The translations under genes were made by a program, and so were the position numbers. Under the pieces are notes generated by a model, which was not told the DNA's origin, did not search any database, and worked only from the letters and a program-made list of their open reading frames with translations. This document shows, in pieces, positions 35,001-48,517 of a stretch of DNA of 64,000 nucleotides (the first letter of the stretch is position 1; every line of letters begins with the position of its first letter). Source of the stretch: Drosophila pseudoobscura (Eukaryota; Arthropoda; Insecta; Diptera; Drosophilidae); the NCBI RefSeq assembly GCF_009870125.1, contig NC_046679.1:3038001-3102000 (forward strand). Direction: 5' to 3'.

Positions 35001-37396
35001 TGCCCAAATTATTTGCCATCAGACTAATTACTTTGGCACTCGGCCTGGCCGCAGCCGCAGCCGCTCGGCATGCTTTCATCTCATGTGGCATGCAACGACA
35101 GCTGCACCGCACCGCACCGCACCGCCAAATGCAGTCAACACTTGGGACGGGACGGGACTCTCGCGGACTCTCTGTGGGTCAACTCTGGCCAGTGGTCAAC
35201 CTACTTACTCTTACTCTGGCAGCACGCCACAAAGGCAGGCCAGGCTATGACTAGACGAGGCTGTGGCTGTGGCTGAGGCTGAGGCAGAGCCAGAGATGGA
35301 GATGGAGTCAAAGCCACAAAAGGTGATGATGAGGTTGATTACTTCTTCTGCTCACTCGGCTTGCTTGGCGACTTTCCTTCTAATTTCCAACTGTACAAAT
35401 AATCAAAATTTTTTGGCGCATTTAATTTGATCTCCAGCACGTTTCGGCCTATTCGGCAGTGACTTTAATTGAAAACGATTTTCGGGGCGCCATTTCCAGA
35501 GCAGCACTGACGAAACCACTCCGCACTGAGCCACTTCCAAGGCACCCTGAGCCATGAGCCACTCTAGCTCTCTGAGGGTTCAGATCACTTCGTTGGGTGT
35601 CAAAATCGGTGCACGTTTTCCGTATTTTCGATTCGGAGCTTCAGAGTTTCGAAGCGGCTTTCACCCATTTGGTGGGCGTTGGCAAGGGCAAGAGTTGGCC
35701 ACAGATTTTGGCTAATTTCGTTGGGGGGATTTTGCTGCGGCTTGTCGAGCGGCTTGATGATCAACTCGATCCGAGCAATACCATAGATGGAGCAAATTAT
35801 GATCGCATTTCTCATTATTTGGCTCAATTACGGATACACTTTGGATACACGATATTTATCGAAGGGCAATCCGACATGGGCTTGACAATTTTTACTGTAC
35901 TGTACTGGCACTGGCACTGCCACTGGCCATATCAAAGATTGATCACCAACCTAGAAATGTCATGAAATGAAAACCAGTGATTGGTGAATGGCCAAATTAG
36001 CAGGAAATGAAACTTGATGAGATCGATATCGATTTTGTGGCTAGATTTGACTATCTATCCATAAAGTTGGGACATTTAGAAAACTCCATTATTTGTTATT
36101 TAGTTTTGGCTTATGGCAACATTTTAAAGCGTTTTCCCCCCTATAAAAATCGGCGGGAATTCAGACAAAATTTTGGGCACGCGCCCATTTAATAAAAGTT
36201 TCTGCCGCCGTCTCTGTCGCAGTCTCTGCCGCTGCCGCTGCCTCTGCCTCTGTTTGCTTCTCTGCCAGCACTTGACCCAATGCCTAGACAATAGATTTAA
36301 TTTCCATTTGTCCAATTGTAGTTTCGTTTTTTTCCTCCTCGGATTTTCGGGTACTGCGATGCGGGTGTGGCGCATCTTTCCAGCTTTTTGATCTGTGCGC
36401 CTCGATTAGGGCGACTCGACTCATCGCCGACAAGTAATAATAATGGATACAGAAATCCGGCAAACAAATTGACTGTTGCTGGTGCCCCACGAACTGGACT
36501 ACAGCCGGAGAAGGCCCGCCCGCTCCCAATAGCCGATGCCCCGTGCCCAGTGCTCCGTGCCCCATGCCTCGTGCCCGTTGGCCGTTGCCCCTGGCAGGCC
36601 ATTCCCATTCCCTTCCAATCCAATCGAATCCCATCCCTACCCAACACACAAGTGGCGCTCTTTTCGATTCAGTTTTCAGTTTTCGTTTTCATTTGCAGGG
36701 GTCAACGTTTGGGGCGTCCTGACCCGGCTTAAATGAAAAGCCATATTTCTCTTGATGCCTGGCCCCAGTTTCTGACGTGCGATCGATTGCGCCTGTCCGA
36801 GCGCTGAAGCAGCGCAAATTTGTAGCTGTCTCAGGGCTCCGACTCCGTCTCTGTCCCCGTTCCCGTCTCTAAATCTGAATCGGAATCTGTCTATGGAATT
36901 GTGGCTCTTTTGAGTTGGCCTGATTTCGTTTCGAGGTTAGGCAGCAAAAGTCATGCACTTGCTGGGCTGTGCCTGTGCCTCTGCCTCTGCCACTGCCACT
37001 GCCTGTGGATGGAGCTGGTCGATGAGCATTTGCCATTGGGGGAATTGTCTTCTAATTAAGTGCATTTCGTTTAATTAATTTAAACTAACTGTAAATTGAG
37101 ACTGTTCGACTGTGGAGTTTTTGGGCGCGGTGGCGTCGTCGTCGTCGTCTGCCAATTGCCAGTCGCTAGGACCACAAGTAGGATACCAGAAACCCGGCCA
37201 AGAGAGCGACCTGGGCCTGGGCCTGGGTCTGAAACTGGGCCCAGCACTTGAGCTTGTTAAGGCTGTGCCGCCAGAAAGACCTGGGCAGAAAGACCTGGGA
37301 CGACCAAGTTTATTAGTTCGTGCCTTCATTTCGTAATTACTTCAATTGATTTTGCGCTGCTGATGGCAACGGGACTGCCTGCGACTCTGCGACTTT

Positions 37397-37440
37397 GAGT
37401 CGGAGTCGGAGTCCAAGTCGAACTCGAAGTCGAAGTCGGA
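37397..37440. repeat. GAGTCG hexanucleotide repeat
   Basis: Imperfect GAGTCG/GAGTCC/GAAGTC units. This is the same repeat class as at 32286-32325 and 40462-40510. Confidence 0.75.
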
Positions 37441-39097
37441 GCTAGGATCCGGGCAAACGAATTGAACGGAACTAAACCGAAACTCAACTTGAGACTTCAT
37501 TGCAGCGCTCTTTGCGCTTTGCGCGCTTCGTTGCCTTTGATTGTAAATCAGTTTACTTTGCCATTTAGAAGCCTTTGTGTTGTTGTTGCTGCTGCTGATG
37601 TGGCTGTTGCTGTGGCTTGGGCTGGTGCTTTTTTGGTAGTTGCCGTTTTCAGCCTTACCTTGTACAAAAGGTGAAATCACGATTTTCAAGTGCATCGCCA
37701 TCGATATACAACGACGACGACGACGGCGACTCCAGCTCCAGCTTCAGCTCCAGCCCCGACTTGGCATGGTCGGGCCGGGCCGTTGCAAATTGTAACTCTA
37801 ACTGTACAACAGGTTCAAAGTATCTCTTAACAGGTACGCCTGACTCGAAAAGGAGATCGACCGAGCGAGTGCGCCTCAAGTGGAGGTGCACTGGATGGGG
37901 ATCGGGATTTGGATTTGGATTCGGATTCGGATTGGGCCAAGAATTGCAGTCTTTAATTATCGCTTAGGCATTTCAGCGATTTCCCCCCAAACCACAAAGC
38001 AAATAAACAAAGGCTCTGCTAAAAAGTTAATTAGGTTTTCCTTATTCTCCCATTTGGCATTCCAGAAATCACTCAATTAGATCGCGGCAAGGCGAAAGGC
38101 CGCCAAATTGTAGCTATAAACCAGGGCCATCAAAGACAATGGTCAATGACTGTGTCTGTGTGGGTGTGTGTATGTGTGTGTGTGAGGGGTCAGGGCCTAA
38201 GGCTCACGTGATAATGATCATGTGAAAAGTTTGATTTAATAAAGTAGCAAACACTGACGGAGGCAGCCCTGGCAGACAACTATAACAATAATTTTGCAGC
38301 CTTAATCGCGTCTAAACGATGGAGGAGGAGACCGGACCCAGACCGCTTTGCCACAGGAATGGGGCTGCAATGGGGCTGGAGCAATGAAGATGGGGCACAG
38401 CTGCTGCTGCACTGTGAGCGGGGGTCACCAGGCGGCAAGCAGAGTTCGCCGGCATCAACACCTCACTGGAGACGGAGGCGCAGGATGAGGAGGAGAGTCG
38501 CTTCGCTATCCCCTGGCCGGTGCGATGGGATGCGATGGGTTGGGATACGATGCTGACCCATGGCTGGCTAATTGACAGTATCGTGACTAAAATCAATTTG
38601 TTGTGTGCAGGCAAAGCAACAAATTTCACGTTGTCGGGTACTTGCCGCACTCCAGCCTGCTGCCTGCTGCCTGCTGCCTTGGCTGCTCCCTCTATGAATG
38701 ATTTACGATGCGTCGTTGCCGCTATGACCCCAAAGTTCGACGTTGTTGAAACATCAAAAACACAGAAACAAAGGCCCAGGCCAACAGCCAAACAACCAAA
38801 CAACCAAACAGGCAACATCAGCGACGCGACGCCCGCTCATAATCAGCAGCACATAAACAACATTTCACTGACCACCGCATTGATCAGCCGACGAAGACGA
38901 AGATCGGCGATGATCGTCGAAGATCGCCGGAGATTCCTCCTCTAACCATAGCCATACCTACTCGGAGTACCCCTACCCCTAGCCCTATCCTATACAGACA
39001 TTGGCCAGACGAACATAATCAGCCCCGGCAGTGGGTGTCCAGCAGCGACTGATCATAGCCAGACGACTCTCGTACCGAACCGATCAGCATCATCAAC

Positions 39098-39390
39098 ATG
39101 ATCATTACGTTTGTTTATTGGCGAAAATTTAGAAATTTATTGCTCATTTGTTACAAGGCCCCCAAAATGTGCGTTCCACTCTATGGAAAGTCGAATCTGT
39201 TCTCACACTTTGGGGCCATTGACAGGTAAGTAGTTGTTGTGCCCACCGCCGCCCCTTGTAACCCCTTTCGTAACACTCTTTCTTTCACAAATGTGCATTT
39301 AGGCAACATTATCGTCAATCAACGGCTGGGTCTCTCAGTACCAGATTAAGCCAAATTAGTGAGCCGCACAAAAGGTGGGCCAGTCGATGA
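39098..39390 (+). CDS. Candidate two-exon small protein, unrecognised
   Basis: An ATG at 39098 opens 128 nt to a consensus donor (GACAG|GTAAGT). A 77 nt intron (39226-39302) has a branch-point-like CGTAAC, a pyrimidine tract and a CATTTAG acceptor. The frame then continues from 39303 to a TGA at 39388-39390. The spliced product would be 71 residues. The first exon starts with a hydrophobic/basic segment (MIITFVYWRKFRNLLLICYK) and the second is Ser/Arg-rich. Composition is not repeat-driven. No family is recognised. It may be a small gene or the alternative first exon of a longer transcript. Normal intron size and correct phase support it; lack of any homology call limits confidence. Confidence 0.35.
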
Positions 39391-40225
39391 GTTTCTTGTG
39401 AATGCAGCCAAAAATAGCCACAATTGTGGCCAGAGGTTATATGTTAATCACCCGATAAAACCGATCAATAATGAAAATGTTTGCATCAAATAAATGGCTC
39501 TGTTTTGTTTGGCCGCAATGGAAACCGTTAAAGCGTTAAAGCGTCTACAAATGTGTAGGTCAAGTGGCTGATAAAAAAATATTTGATTTCCTTCCTTATT
39601 CCTTTCATGGCTAAATGATGTAATTCTCCATATCAAAGAGCGGGAAATCCATTTCGATTTTAGTACAGACCGTAATAGATCATCAAATTCGAAATATTAT
39701 TCGATTGGCTTATCAGAAATTCTAGAGATATGCCATCTTGGAGAGCTTTCCTTGGGGTTCCATATATCTTTTAATAACTGCAAATTTATTGATTGTAATC
39801 CATTGAGGAGCTATCAAAATGTTCCGCAAACTGGAACAGTTCGATTCCATATGGCAGCCACCCTGAAATGACGTGATAAAGTCGCGTAATTAAAATATGA
39901 ACAGCATTCATCTGTTGCCTCGATATTGGGGAGATCGCCAGATCAGTGGATCGGTGGCTGGCTGCCCTGGTGGCTCGGTGGTTGCTGGCTGGTGGCTGGT
40001 GGTGGTCGCCTGTGGTGGATGGAGAAACGCTGCTCCATTTTAAATAAATGTTTTATGGCAACAGAAACCACACAAAAGCCAAGAAAAATGTTGGTCGCAT
40101 TAGCCGGCGAGGCTCAAGGATAGAAAACCGGGCACGATGAGCGGCTCTCACGCGGATGTGGATGCAGCATCAGCAGCATTGACTGCTGGCAACATTTTCT
40201 GTGTTGCCAAGAGGCCAACACATGG

Positions 40226-40290
40226 CCAAGTCGAGAGGCTGAGGCTGGAGCTAGAGCTAAGGCTGAGGCTGAGGCTGAGGCTGAAGCTGC
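40226..40290. repeat. GAGGCT hexanucleotide repeat
   Basis: About ten imperfect GAGGCT/GAGCTA/GAAGCT units in tandem. Noncoding. Confidence 0.8.
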
Positions 40291-40859
40291 GGGAGCTAAT
40301 AAATTTTTCGACGTCTATGCCAGCCTGAAAGGCAGGCTGCCTGCCGTTTGACGCTATTGATCGTTAAGTAAATTGTCTGCAATTATGCCAAAAGGGAAAA
40401 TAATAGAAATTATAACGAAAATGTTGCTGTTGACTTTGTGTGTGGAAATTGTGGGAAGTTGCAGTCGGAGTCAGAGTCAGAGACGGAGTCGGAGGCAGAG
40501 ACAGACTCGAATTCGAGCGAGAGCTAGTCACTATCCACATTTGTGCATAAGTTGAGTCGCCTTATCTGGCATAGGAAATGCTGGCGATCATAATTTTCGC
40601 CGAGGCTGAGGTGGCAAATTGCATGTGGCAGTTGCCAATTGCATGTGGGTCAACATGCTCACGAATCTCAGGGCTCGGAGGCAGGCTAGAGTGTCTGGAG
40701 TGGAGTGTCTGGCATCCTGACATTTATATTTATAACTCGTGCAACTGCCGTTAATTGTTTCGCTCTTGATAAGTGAAATTTACCGACTGCCTGCAAGTTG
40801 AGCCCCATAAACCCCTTTTAACCAATGCCCCCCATCGATGGTCAGTCGCAGGAGCTGCA

Positions 40860-40944
40860 GTGGGACTCGACTGGACTGCACTGGACTGGACTGGACTGAC
40901 ACTGACTCAGTGACTGCCTCACTGACTGACAACTGACTGACTGG
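40860..40944. repeat. ACTGG/ACTG short tandem repeat
   Basis: Alternating ACTGG pentamers and ACTG tetramers in noncoding DNA. Confidence 0.75.
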
Positions 40945-41944
40945 CCAACTAACTGCGCTTTTGGTTTTTGGTTTCGGTTTTTGGTTTTTGGTTTCTTAGC
41001 TTTGGTTTTGGCCTGTGTCAGGCTATCGGCTATCGCAATGTTACATCCGTGCGTGCTGTCAATTAACATGGCCAACAACCAAATCAATTAAGCACTGGCC
41101 AAACGATGCTAATAATAACCAAGTCAAGCCGCAGCAGCCAGCACTGTCAGAGCCACGCCTCCAGCCTAGGGGCAGACGCGGTTGCGGGGCTGGCGGCTGT
41201 CATAAGAGTTGCGGCTGCTGCTGCGGCTGCTGCTGCATTTGCATTTGTGTTGGCATTCCTAGGGCAATGCGAGGGCTGCCACAAACGGTGGCACCCAGCT
41301 CTGGCTTATGCCATTCGAAACTGACGGAGCAGACCTCGAATGCATATTTTTTGGTTAAATCAGAGCGCAGCTAAGCTCCGGTTCAGATCTGACCGACTGA
41401 CGACATGTTTGTCCTCCCAGGCATTTGATTGATGCATGTTCGTTGCATGCAGACAAACTGTTTAATTGGTGTATATTCATGCCACAAAAGCGGGCACGCG
41501 GCCACGCGGCCACAAAAAGGCAGCAACAAGAAAAATCCGTCGGTATGGCATCGTTGATTATATAAACGCCGCTGGGTTGACAAATGTTTAGGCAGGACTT
41601 TGGTCCTGTTTTCACACATTGTGCAACACGCCCCAGCATCGACAGTTGAACAGCGTTGTGACTGTTTTTTTTTTGTTACTGTTTTCTTGTTGTTGCTTTT
41701 TGTTTGTTTTTTTTTTTGGTTGCCCCGCCCGCGCATTGTCACTTTTAGTTCAATTTCAATTTCAATTGAAAATCTGGCTGGCTGGCAACGTGTAAAAATA
41801 TTTGTGCAACTGCCTGCACTGCGTTTTTCTTTTGGGGCAGCCTGTGTCCGACTGTGACTGTTACTGTTACTGTTTCTGTTTCTGATTGCTGCCTTTGATG
41901 CATTTCAAATGAGTTGATTTATGGCAAGTTTTTGGCTGGCTTTT

Positions 41945-41999
41945 GACTGACTGACTGACTGACTGGCTGAATGAATGAATGACTGACGGACGGACGGAC
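41945..41999. repeat. (GACT)n / (GAAT)n tetranucleotide tract
   Basis: ACTG units, followed by AATG units, then ACGG units. Confidence 0.8.
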
Positions 42000-44910
42000 T
42001 GGGCCTGCTAACTGGCTGGCTTGTGGCTTGTGGCTTTTGGCTGTCGCAGTGCATGAATGAAGGCTTGTTGATGTTGTGACAGCTCCAAAAACTGGCCAGC
42101 TCTCAGACATGTTAAACTGCTTTAATTACTCCGGCCAAGCATATGTACAATATACCTATCTACATATGTACTCACTCGTACACAAGTTTTTGGGATTTTT
42201 TGGGCCATAGATTTATGAGAATTTCTGCCACACCCAGTTGCAGACATTTCCAGTAAGAGTTACAGCCCGAGTTCGAGTTGGAGCTGGAGTTCGAGTTCCA
42301 GTTTCAGTTCCATTGCCGAATGAGGCTGCTGCGGCTGCCCTTAGCCAAAAGGAAAGTTGGACTTGTCTGGGACATGGACATGCTCCAAAGACTTATCTTA
42401 ACTGACCTGCAAATAGTTTTATTTCGAGCAGAGGAAAACAACATTTGACGCCCACGCGAACACACACAAACACATACACACACAACAATAACACGAGTGG
42501 CCCACATGCCGCCTGCCTCATGCCCCATGCTCTCCCAGCCTTCTGTCTTGTGCCTCTTCTGCTGCAGGAGGACTTTGATAAATTCCGCACAAACACACAA
42601 GTAATTTGAATAATGAAGCGGGGGCCCTGACTTCCACTGTTAGGGGGCATCAATCTGTCAACGCCGCAACATCGCGTCGCGCCGCGTCGCCTCGCATGCG
42701 CGCATGCGCACAGTTTGAGTTCGATGGGTTTTCTGCCACTGGCGGGCGGCCTGGCAAAGAGCAGCAGCCATCGCGTGCCACTGCCGCGTGGCATGGCCTG
42801 GCCGGGTCTGGTCTGGCTGAGGCTGAAGCTGAAGCCGCCGCAGCGTGGGTCGTCGTCGTCTATCAATTAAACAAAGCGGCGGCTGCAACATCAACATCAA
42901 ATGCAAGGCCGGCCCCCAGGTCCCGGGTCTCGGTTCCCGTATCCCAGGTAGGACTCTACGCGATCCGTCCGGCCACCCAAAACGTTGCTCCAGTTGCCAT
43001 TTTAGCAGCGCTTCCGCGCTCGTCGCCGGCCAACCAGTTTCAGCTGTTGGTCTCTTTCTGTTTGCTGGCCTGCCCGTTTTGTTTGGCTTGGTTTGGTTAG
43101 GTTTCGCGGCCCGTGTTTCGCGGGTCTCGTGCAGGACAAACATGGAGCATTATTTAACGACACAGTTCGTGCAACTCCCACGCATGCAAACGCCAAACGA
43201 AGAAACCGAAGAAACCGAAAAACCTTAAACCGAAAACAGCTAAAGGAAAACTGAAAGCGAAAAATGCGAATTGCTGCACTCTGAGGTCTGGAGGTCTGAT
43301 GGTTGTGATGTGGCTTGGGCTTAACTGATGGCCCAGCGACCGAAATTGGCGCAAAAATGTCACCAGCCCCAGCCAGCACTCACTCCCGGGATCCCGGGGC
43401 GCGGGATCCATCGATCATCGCCGCGAAATGTCAAATTGGTTTATCAGCCCACAGGAAAGGCGGCTTTAATGTCAGTTTAGCAATTTGACAAATGACTTGC
43501 GATAACAAAAATGCTAAAAATGTTGCATGTTGCATGGTGCACACACCGCTTTGCTTTAGAGCTGTTGAAAGCCGCGTTCAATGAACTTTTCTGGCTGTCG
43601 GCTACCCGAGCTGGAGCCCCTTCTTATCGAGTGCAGCTAATCGGCGATAAAGCCGCTTGCTTGTTAGCTTGTTAAATCACATGTAAGCGTGGCTAAGTTC
43701 GAAGATTGACGATCGAACATCGCGGCCATCGCCTGGACATTCATAAATGAGCAACCGCCAATATGTATCGCGTTTCAGCAGCAGCAGCAGCGGCAGCGGC
43801 AGCGGTTGGTACAACTGCCACAAATTACACGCAGGCCGGCGACAACAGGCATTAATAATTGGCCAACTAAATGCAACATCGGGCCAGGCCTGGCAAGCCT
43901 TATCAATAAAACTGTTCAACGGCCACGCCCGCACACACGCACTGCCAGTGCCCCCCACTCCCCCCAGACTCCCCCACTCGTCTCCGCAGCGACTCCGATT
44001 CAGATTCCGATGGCGATGCCGATGCCGATTCCAGGATGACAAATTGCGCAAATCCATGAGATAGTTTTTGGTTTTAGCATTTGTATATTGCACGATCGCC
44101 CTGGCTATTGCCGCTGCCCCATTGCATAATGCGCCGCTTAGATTTGTATCTGCTGCATGCGCCATGTTGTTGACTCAAAACGCTGTCAAAATGGCCAGCC
44201 AAAAATGATTCGTGAGATAAAGACCCAAAGAGACAAACAAACAAATGCAGCCACGGCGCTCAACTGAGCCCCGAGCCCGGGGCCCGCACTTGGGAGCTGG
44301 GAGCTGGGTGCTGGGTGCTGCTGGGCTAGGCCTGGTCCGGCCCGCCTGCTCCACTGACCGACGCGTCGGTCAGTCATGAACATTTAATAAACATTTTTGC
44401 ACCATTTTTCAGTCGGCTGTGCTGCGACTGCCGCTGTCACTGCTGTTAATGGCCATCATTAGCTGTTCATCTGCAGCCGAAGTTTATCAATTTATCAGCC
44501 TCTGCCTCAGCCTCAGCGTCAGCCCCAGCCCCAGCCAGAGCTGCAGTCCGGAGACTGGCAATTAGCCAGTCTAAGCGTCTAATTAAGTTGCGCCAGCCGC
44601 GGCCAGAATCGGTTAGACCAAAGCAGGGGATACAAATGCTGATCGATGGCACAGCGTTAGAGGCCAGAGATGGAGATGGAGGAGCAGTCACTGGATAGCA
44701 GAGATTCAGATAGCTGGAAACATGGCCATGCTTTTGGCTTCGAGACCCGAGAATAGTATCTGATGGGAGCTCATATATTTTTGGATTTTTCTTGTGTAAA
44801 TGCTATCCGTAGGGTGTGCTATATTTCAGCACATTTCTGGAACAGGTTGCTTGTGTTCATCCCTGTTATATCTTGCCATCATCAAGCCTAGCTGATATTC
44901 ATAGAATATT

Positions 44911-44916
44911 TTTATT
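44911..44916 (-). terminator. Poly(A) signal of RING gene (candidate)
   Basis: AATAAA on the minus strand about 200 nt past the stop codon at 45120, with no other gene between. Confidence 0.5.
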
Positions 44917-45119
44917 GGCAATAAATATAAAAGTGTACTTAAATTAAGAATAATAGGGATAGAAAAAAAAAACAGAAATCACAGTTCTACCAGGGGCACG
45001 ACTTCCTTGCCCTTCCTCTTGCTGCATCTCCCTGTAGAGGACAGATTCCGTACCAGGCCCTGAAGGGGTCCCTGAAAGGCTCCATTTCTGCGCCGTAAAG
45101 TTCGGTAACAGACTTTCTA

Positions 45120-45512
45120 TCAGAGATCTTCTACAGAGATTTCCATTTGCGCCTCCCTGTATAGCTCGTCGAAGAACCGACACTCCTGCTCCGTGAGCGT
45201 CAGCAACAGAGTGTCGCTCTGCAGACTGTCACTGCCGGAAAGGGACCCAAAGTCTTCAATCAGTCCCATTGTCAGGTCATCCTCGTCCAAAGGGTACCGC
45301 TCAGTGTTGGCAGCACGATCGAGAGGCTCTCCCTGGGCATGGGGTCGAAAGTCCTGCCGGCACAGGGGGCAGCGAGTGTCGAGTCCCACCTGCAAGTAGC
45401 GCTCAAAGCATTCCGAGCAGAACGAGTGTCCGCAGGGTATGCGATGGGGCAATCGCTGTTCGTCTAAGCAAAATATGCACACGTTGTCTGTCATAGTCCC
45501 ACTTAAATACAT
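45120..45512 (-). CDS. Small RING-finger protein, probable E3 ubiquitin ligase
   Basis: A single exon encoding 130 residues from the ATG at 45512, or 124 from the ATG at 45494, which places the RING at the very N terminus. The zinc-binding pattern is a complete C3HC4 RING: C-x2-C-x11-C-x-H-x2-C-x2-C-x12-C-x2-C, containing CGHSFC and CPLC. RING fingers of this type recruit E2 ubiquitin-conjugating enzymes. The remaining 75 residues are acidic and serine-rich (DEDDLTMGLIEDFGSLSGSDS) with no second domain. It is isolated between two long noncoding stretches. I do not recognise the specific orthologue; a larger protein with missing exons is possible but no splice sites demand it. Confidence 0.8.
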   Translation of the reverse strand: MYLSGTMTDNVCIFCLDEQRLPHRIPCGHSFCSECFERYLQVGLDTRCPLCRQDFRPHAQGEPLDRAANTERYPLDEDDLTMGLIEDFGSLSGSDSLQSDTLLLTLTEQECRFFDELYREAQMEISVEDL

Positions 45513-48500
45513 TGCCCGGAACTCGCGAACTAATATATTTTGATATCTTTTCTTTTGGAATTTTGCTCGTCTTGAACTTACAAAATATACGGAAATTGTG
45601 TGAAGGGGTCGGTCACCTTATACAAATCCTGGATCCTCAGTTTTGAACGAATATACTCGGCACGGATGCTAAATTGTAAATTTGACTAATTTTGATTCAT
45701 TTTTTTAAATGACAAGGGTTGTCAGCCTATTGCTGTCAGGGTTGCCAGCATATTTAAATATTAGCGCATTCAAATAATAATAATAAATAAGTAAATAAAT
45801 TCACGATTTTAACTCCTAAAAATATGGAATTCTCAGAAAAAGGTTTTCCAAAAACCATCAGTCTTTCTTATATATTATATTGATAAAAATCTCTATGTTG
45901 GCTGATGGTAAATTTTTCTTATTTCTTTTAACGGTCGTCAAATAAAATACAAAATCACAGGAAAGGTTTTTGCTTTTAATAACAAGGACATATGTGCCCT
46001 CAACATTTCCCATAATCAGTACAGCAAATCGTATACAGATAGTCGCAGTATTTTGCAATTTTGTAACCCAAGCTCGAAAACTGTTTTTGGTAGCGTACCG
46101 TCAGGGCATATTTTGGCTGATATCTTAATTTTTTTGAGAATATAGGGCTAATTATTACTCTGAATATAGGAACATAGCTTCCTAAAAATTTTAAATTTGT
46201 ATTCGTTTTTTTACATTTTGTTGTGCGAATGCAACGCAATGTCATATGTAATTAATGGCCTTCCTGTAATGTGTTTCACAAAAAAGTACAAAAGTACAAT
46301 ACGCAGGTACAGAATGACCCAAATGTTGATTTCATTAAAGTTGGACAGTGGGACAGACCGCCGTCTCTCTGCTCTTTTTTTTACGTTCTGCTGTGATTGC
46401 CACATGGAGGCGAAGTCGGCCTCATCCCGCTGCACCTAGTTCTTGATGAAGTTCTCATTCGACCCGTGGTGGCTTTGGCTATGATCGGGCAGGCCTTGTT
46501 CCCAGGCAGCTCTTTTGCATAATTCCATTTAATCTTGGCCAAAGTTGAGGGCAATTTTCAATTTGCCGTGCCGGCGACGCGACGCTCCTGTGCCTTTGAC
46601 TGTGGCTGTGGCTGTGGCTGTAGCCGTTATTGTTAATATTGCCATTGTGGTTGCTGTTGCTGTTGCCATTCAAATTGCATTCAAATCAATTACATTCGAA
46701 CTAAACATAATTCATGTGGTATGGGTTAATACAACAAATTACAACTGACATTTAAACAGAAACATGAAACGGACAATTTAACATGAGAGCGAGGAATAAG
46801 AAAACAAAACCCGAAGAAATAAAAAAAAATACAAAACAAAACAGAGACATAACCCAGCAAAATACGGCCACAAGAGTGAGCTCCACAAAGGCTGCCTGCC
46901 ATGGCCTGGCCTGCTGGCTGGCTCGCTGGATGGCTGTCTTTCTGGCTTTCCGGCTGTCTGGCTCTGGCTCTGGCTGGCAGGCATCATACTCGTATGCGGC
47001 AAAGGCGAGAGTAGAGTCGAAAAAGGCCAAAAAGATACGAAAACAGAATTCAACTTCACAAAATCGCAGCCACTCGGCGGCTCAAGTCAACAACGGCCGC
47101 AGCAATCAAGGCAGAAGTGACCTTCAGTATCCACAAAAATGAAAATGAATAAAAAAAAAGAGTGCAGCCCCACACACAGGCCCAGGCGAAACAACAATAA
47201 AATTCTTTTCTCACGATTGTTGACTTTAACACTTACAACGTGCCTGCAAACAAACACACACAAAAAATGCAGAGAAAAACAAAAATACGAGTGGCGTATT
47301 CACTGTCATTGCCTCAAAAAATTGAGCCCCTGCTCTGCATGCAACACAATGAAAATGAGCTACTGCTACTGCGATGCTGCTGCCACTTCTGCTACTGTTG
47401 CAGCTCTGGAGACAAATTTCCAGTTGACGTACCAGCCGGAAGAAGAGACCAAGCCCTGCTCTGCTCTACATGCATTTCATTTCAATGGAATCACTATCGC
47501 AGCGGAGATAAACGTTCTGGCCTGAGCCTGGGCCTGGGCCTGGGCCGGGCTTTTGTTTTACTTAATTTTATGTGCTTTGCATATTTTTCGCTGGTCTGGT
47601 TTTTTGCCTCTGATGGCATTAAGCATTTCGCCTGCGTGCTGGACTCATTTATTTGTGGCTGCGTTTTTTTGTTTATCGATTGGATGGATGCATTCTGGTT
47701 TTGCCTGATGCAATTAAGTGAAATTTATGGTACTGCAGGTTCGTCGCTTAAGTCTTTTGTTTGCGGGTCGCGCGCCATGGCACGTAAATTGCCGAAAAGC
47801 ACAGAAAAGTATTTCCTACTTAGCGTGGGCAGACAGTAAGCTGGCTCTCAGTACCCTGTACCCTGCCTCTGCCTTCCCCTTTGACTTCTGTGGAGCTTCG
47901 GGCTGACCATCCATCCTGCTACCCGGCTCCTTCTCTTCGGATCCAGCAACGTCTCCCCATTTTAATCCGCCGCGTTGGTGGCGTGCATACATAATGCATA
48001 ATTACCGGTTTCACTTTTCTCTCCCCGTCTGACTGTCTGTCTGTCTGTCGGTCTCTCTGTCTGTCGGCTCTGCGATTATCTTGGCATGCCTTGGCGTTTT
48101 TATTTTACTGTACAGATATTTTATTTTACAGGCATTGCGGTTTTATTGCCGACTCGTATGGTTTCTTAATTTTTAATTTTTATGATGTGTTAATGGATAT
48201 TTTTGTGACATGACCTCCTGGCGTGCCGTTGCCGTTGTCGTTCGTCAAGCTCTCTGCCAGCCTGCCAGCATGCCAGCCTGCCAGTCAGCCAGTCGGTCCG
48301 ATGTCTAGATATATTAAATTCAAAGCCCCAAAGGGGAAAACAGGAGCAACAGCCACACGGACGGGAAGATGAGGGAACGAAGCCCAGCATTATGCAATCT
48401 TGAGCTGTAATTGAAGCTATTTAAAGCTGGTTACATGGCAAGGACAAGGCTCGAACCGAAGGGCGATCGCAACGAATCGAAGGAACACAGGTTCTGTCAA

Positions 48501-48517
48501 TCAAAGCTACTCCAGCG
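45513..48517. other. Noncoding stretch right of the RING gene
   Basis: No gene is supported. The part at 45540-46440 is AT-rich. It has GGTCACC and GTACCGTCAGGGCATATTTT words like those in broadly used fly promoters, so the RING gene promoter may lie here. It also includes dispersed-motif copy 4 at 47738-47765. Frames at 47139-47840 are Cys/Leu-rich and unconvincing. Confidence 0.55.
47738..47765 (-). promoter_or_regulatory. Dispersed AAAGACTT motif, copy 4
   Basis: The minus-strand core AAAGACTTAAGCGACGAAC differs from the consensus at one base (GACG for AACG). It is preceded by AAAC and a GC-rich CGACCCGC, as in copy 5. Confidence 0.45.

Larger units (their letters stand above)
29886..39097. 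other. Noncoding stretch
   Basis: No coding gene is recognised. It holds a (GACT)n tract at 30076-30109, dispersed-motif copy 3, a decamer minisatellite at 31951-32003, hexamer repeats at 32286-32325 and 37397-37440, and many ATTAATTA-type words. It looks like intron or intergenic regulatory DNA. Confidence 0.6.
39391..44880. other. Noncoding stretch
   Basis: No gene is supported. It contains a (GAGGCT)n array at 40226-40290, GACT tracts at 40860-40944 and 41945-41999, and a poly-T block near 41660-41720. Overlapping GC-rich frames around 42400-43400 on both strands look like artefacts of composition. Confidence 0.6.

Noticed and set aside
42393-43400. Several overlapping GC-rich frames of 120-164 codons on both strands
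   Set aside because: All frames are open because of GC-rich repeats; compositions are Arg/Pro/Ala-heavy and no motif appears.
46000-46245. AT-rich 81-codon minus frame near the RING gene
   Set aside because: It covers promoter-like words and has no recognisable domain.
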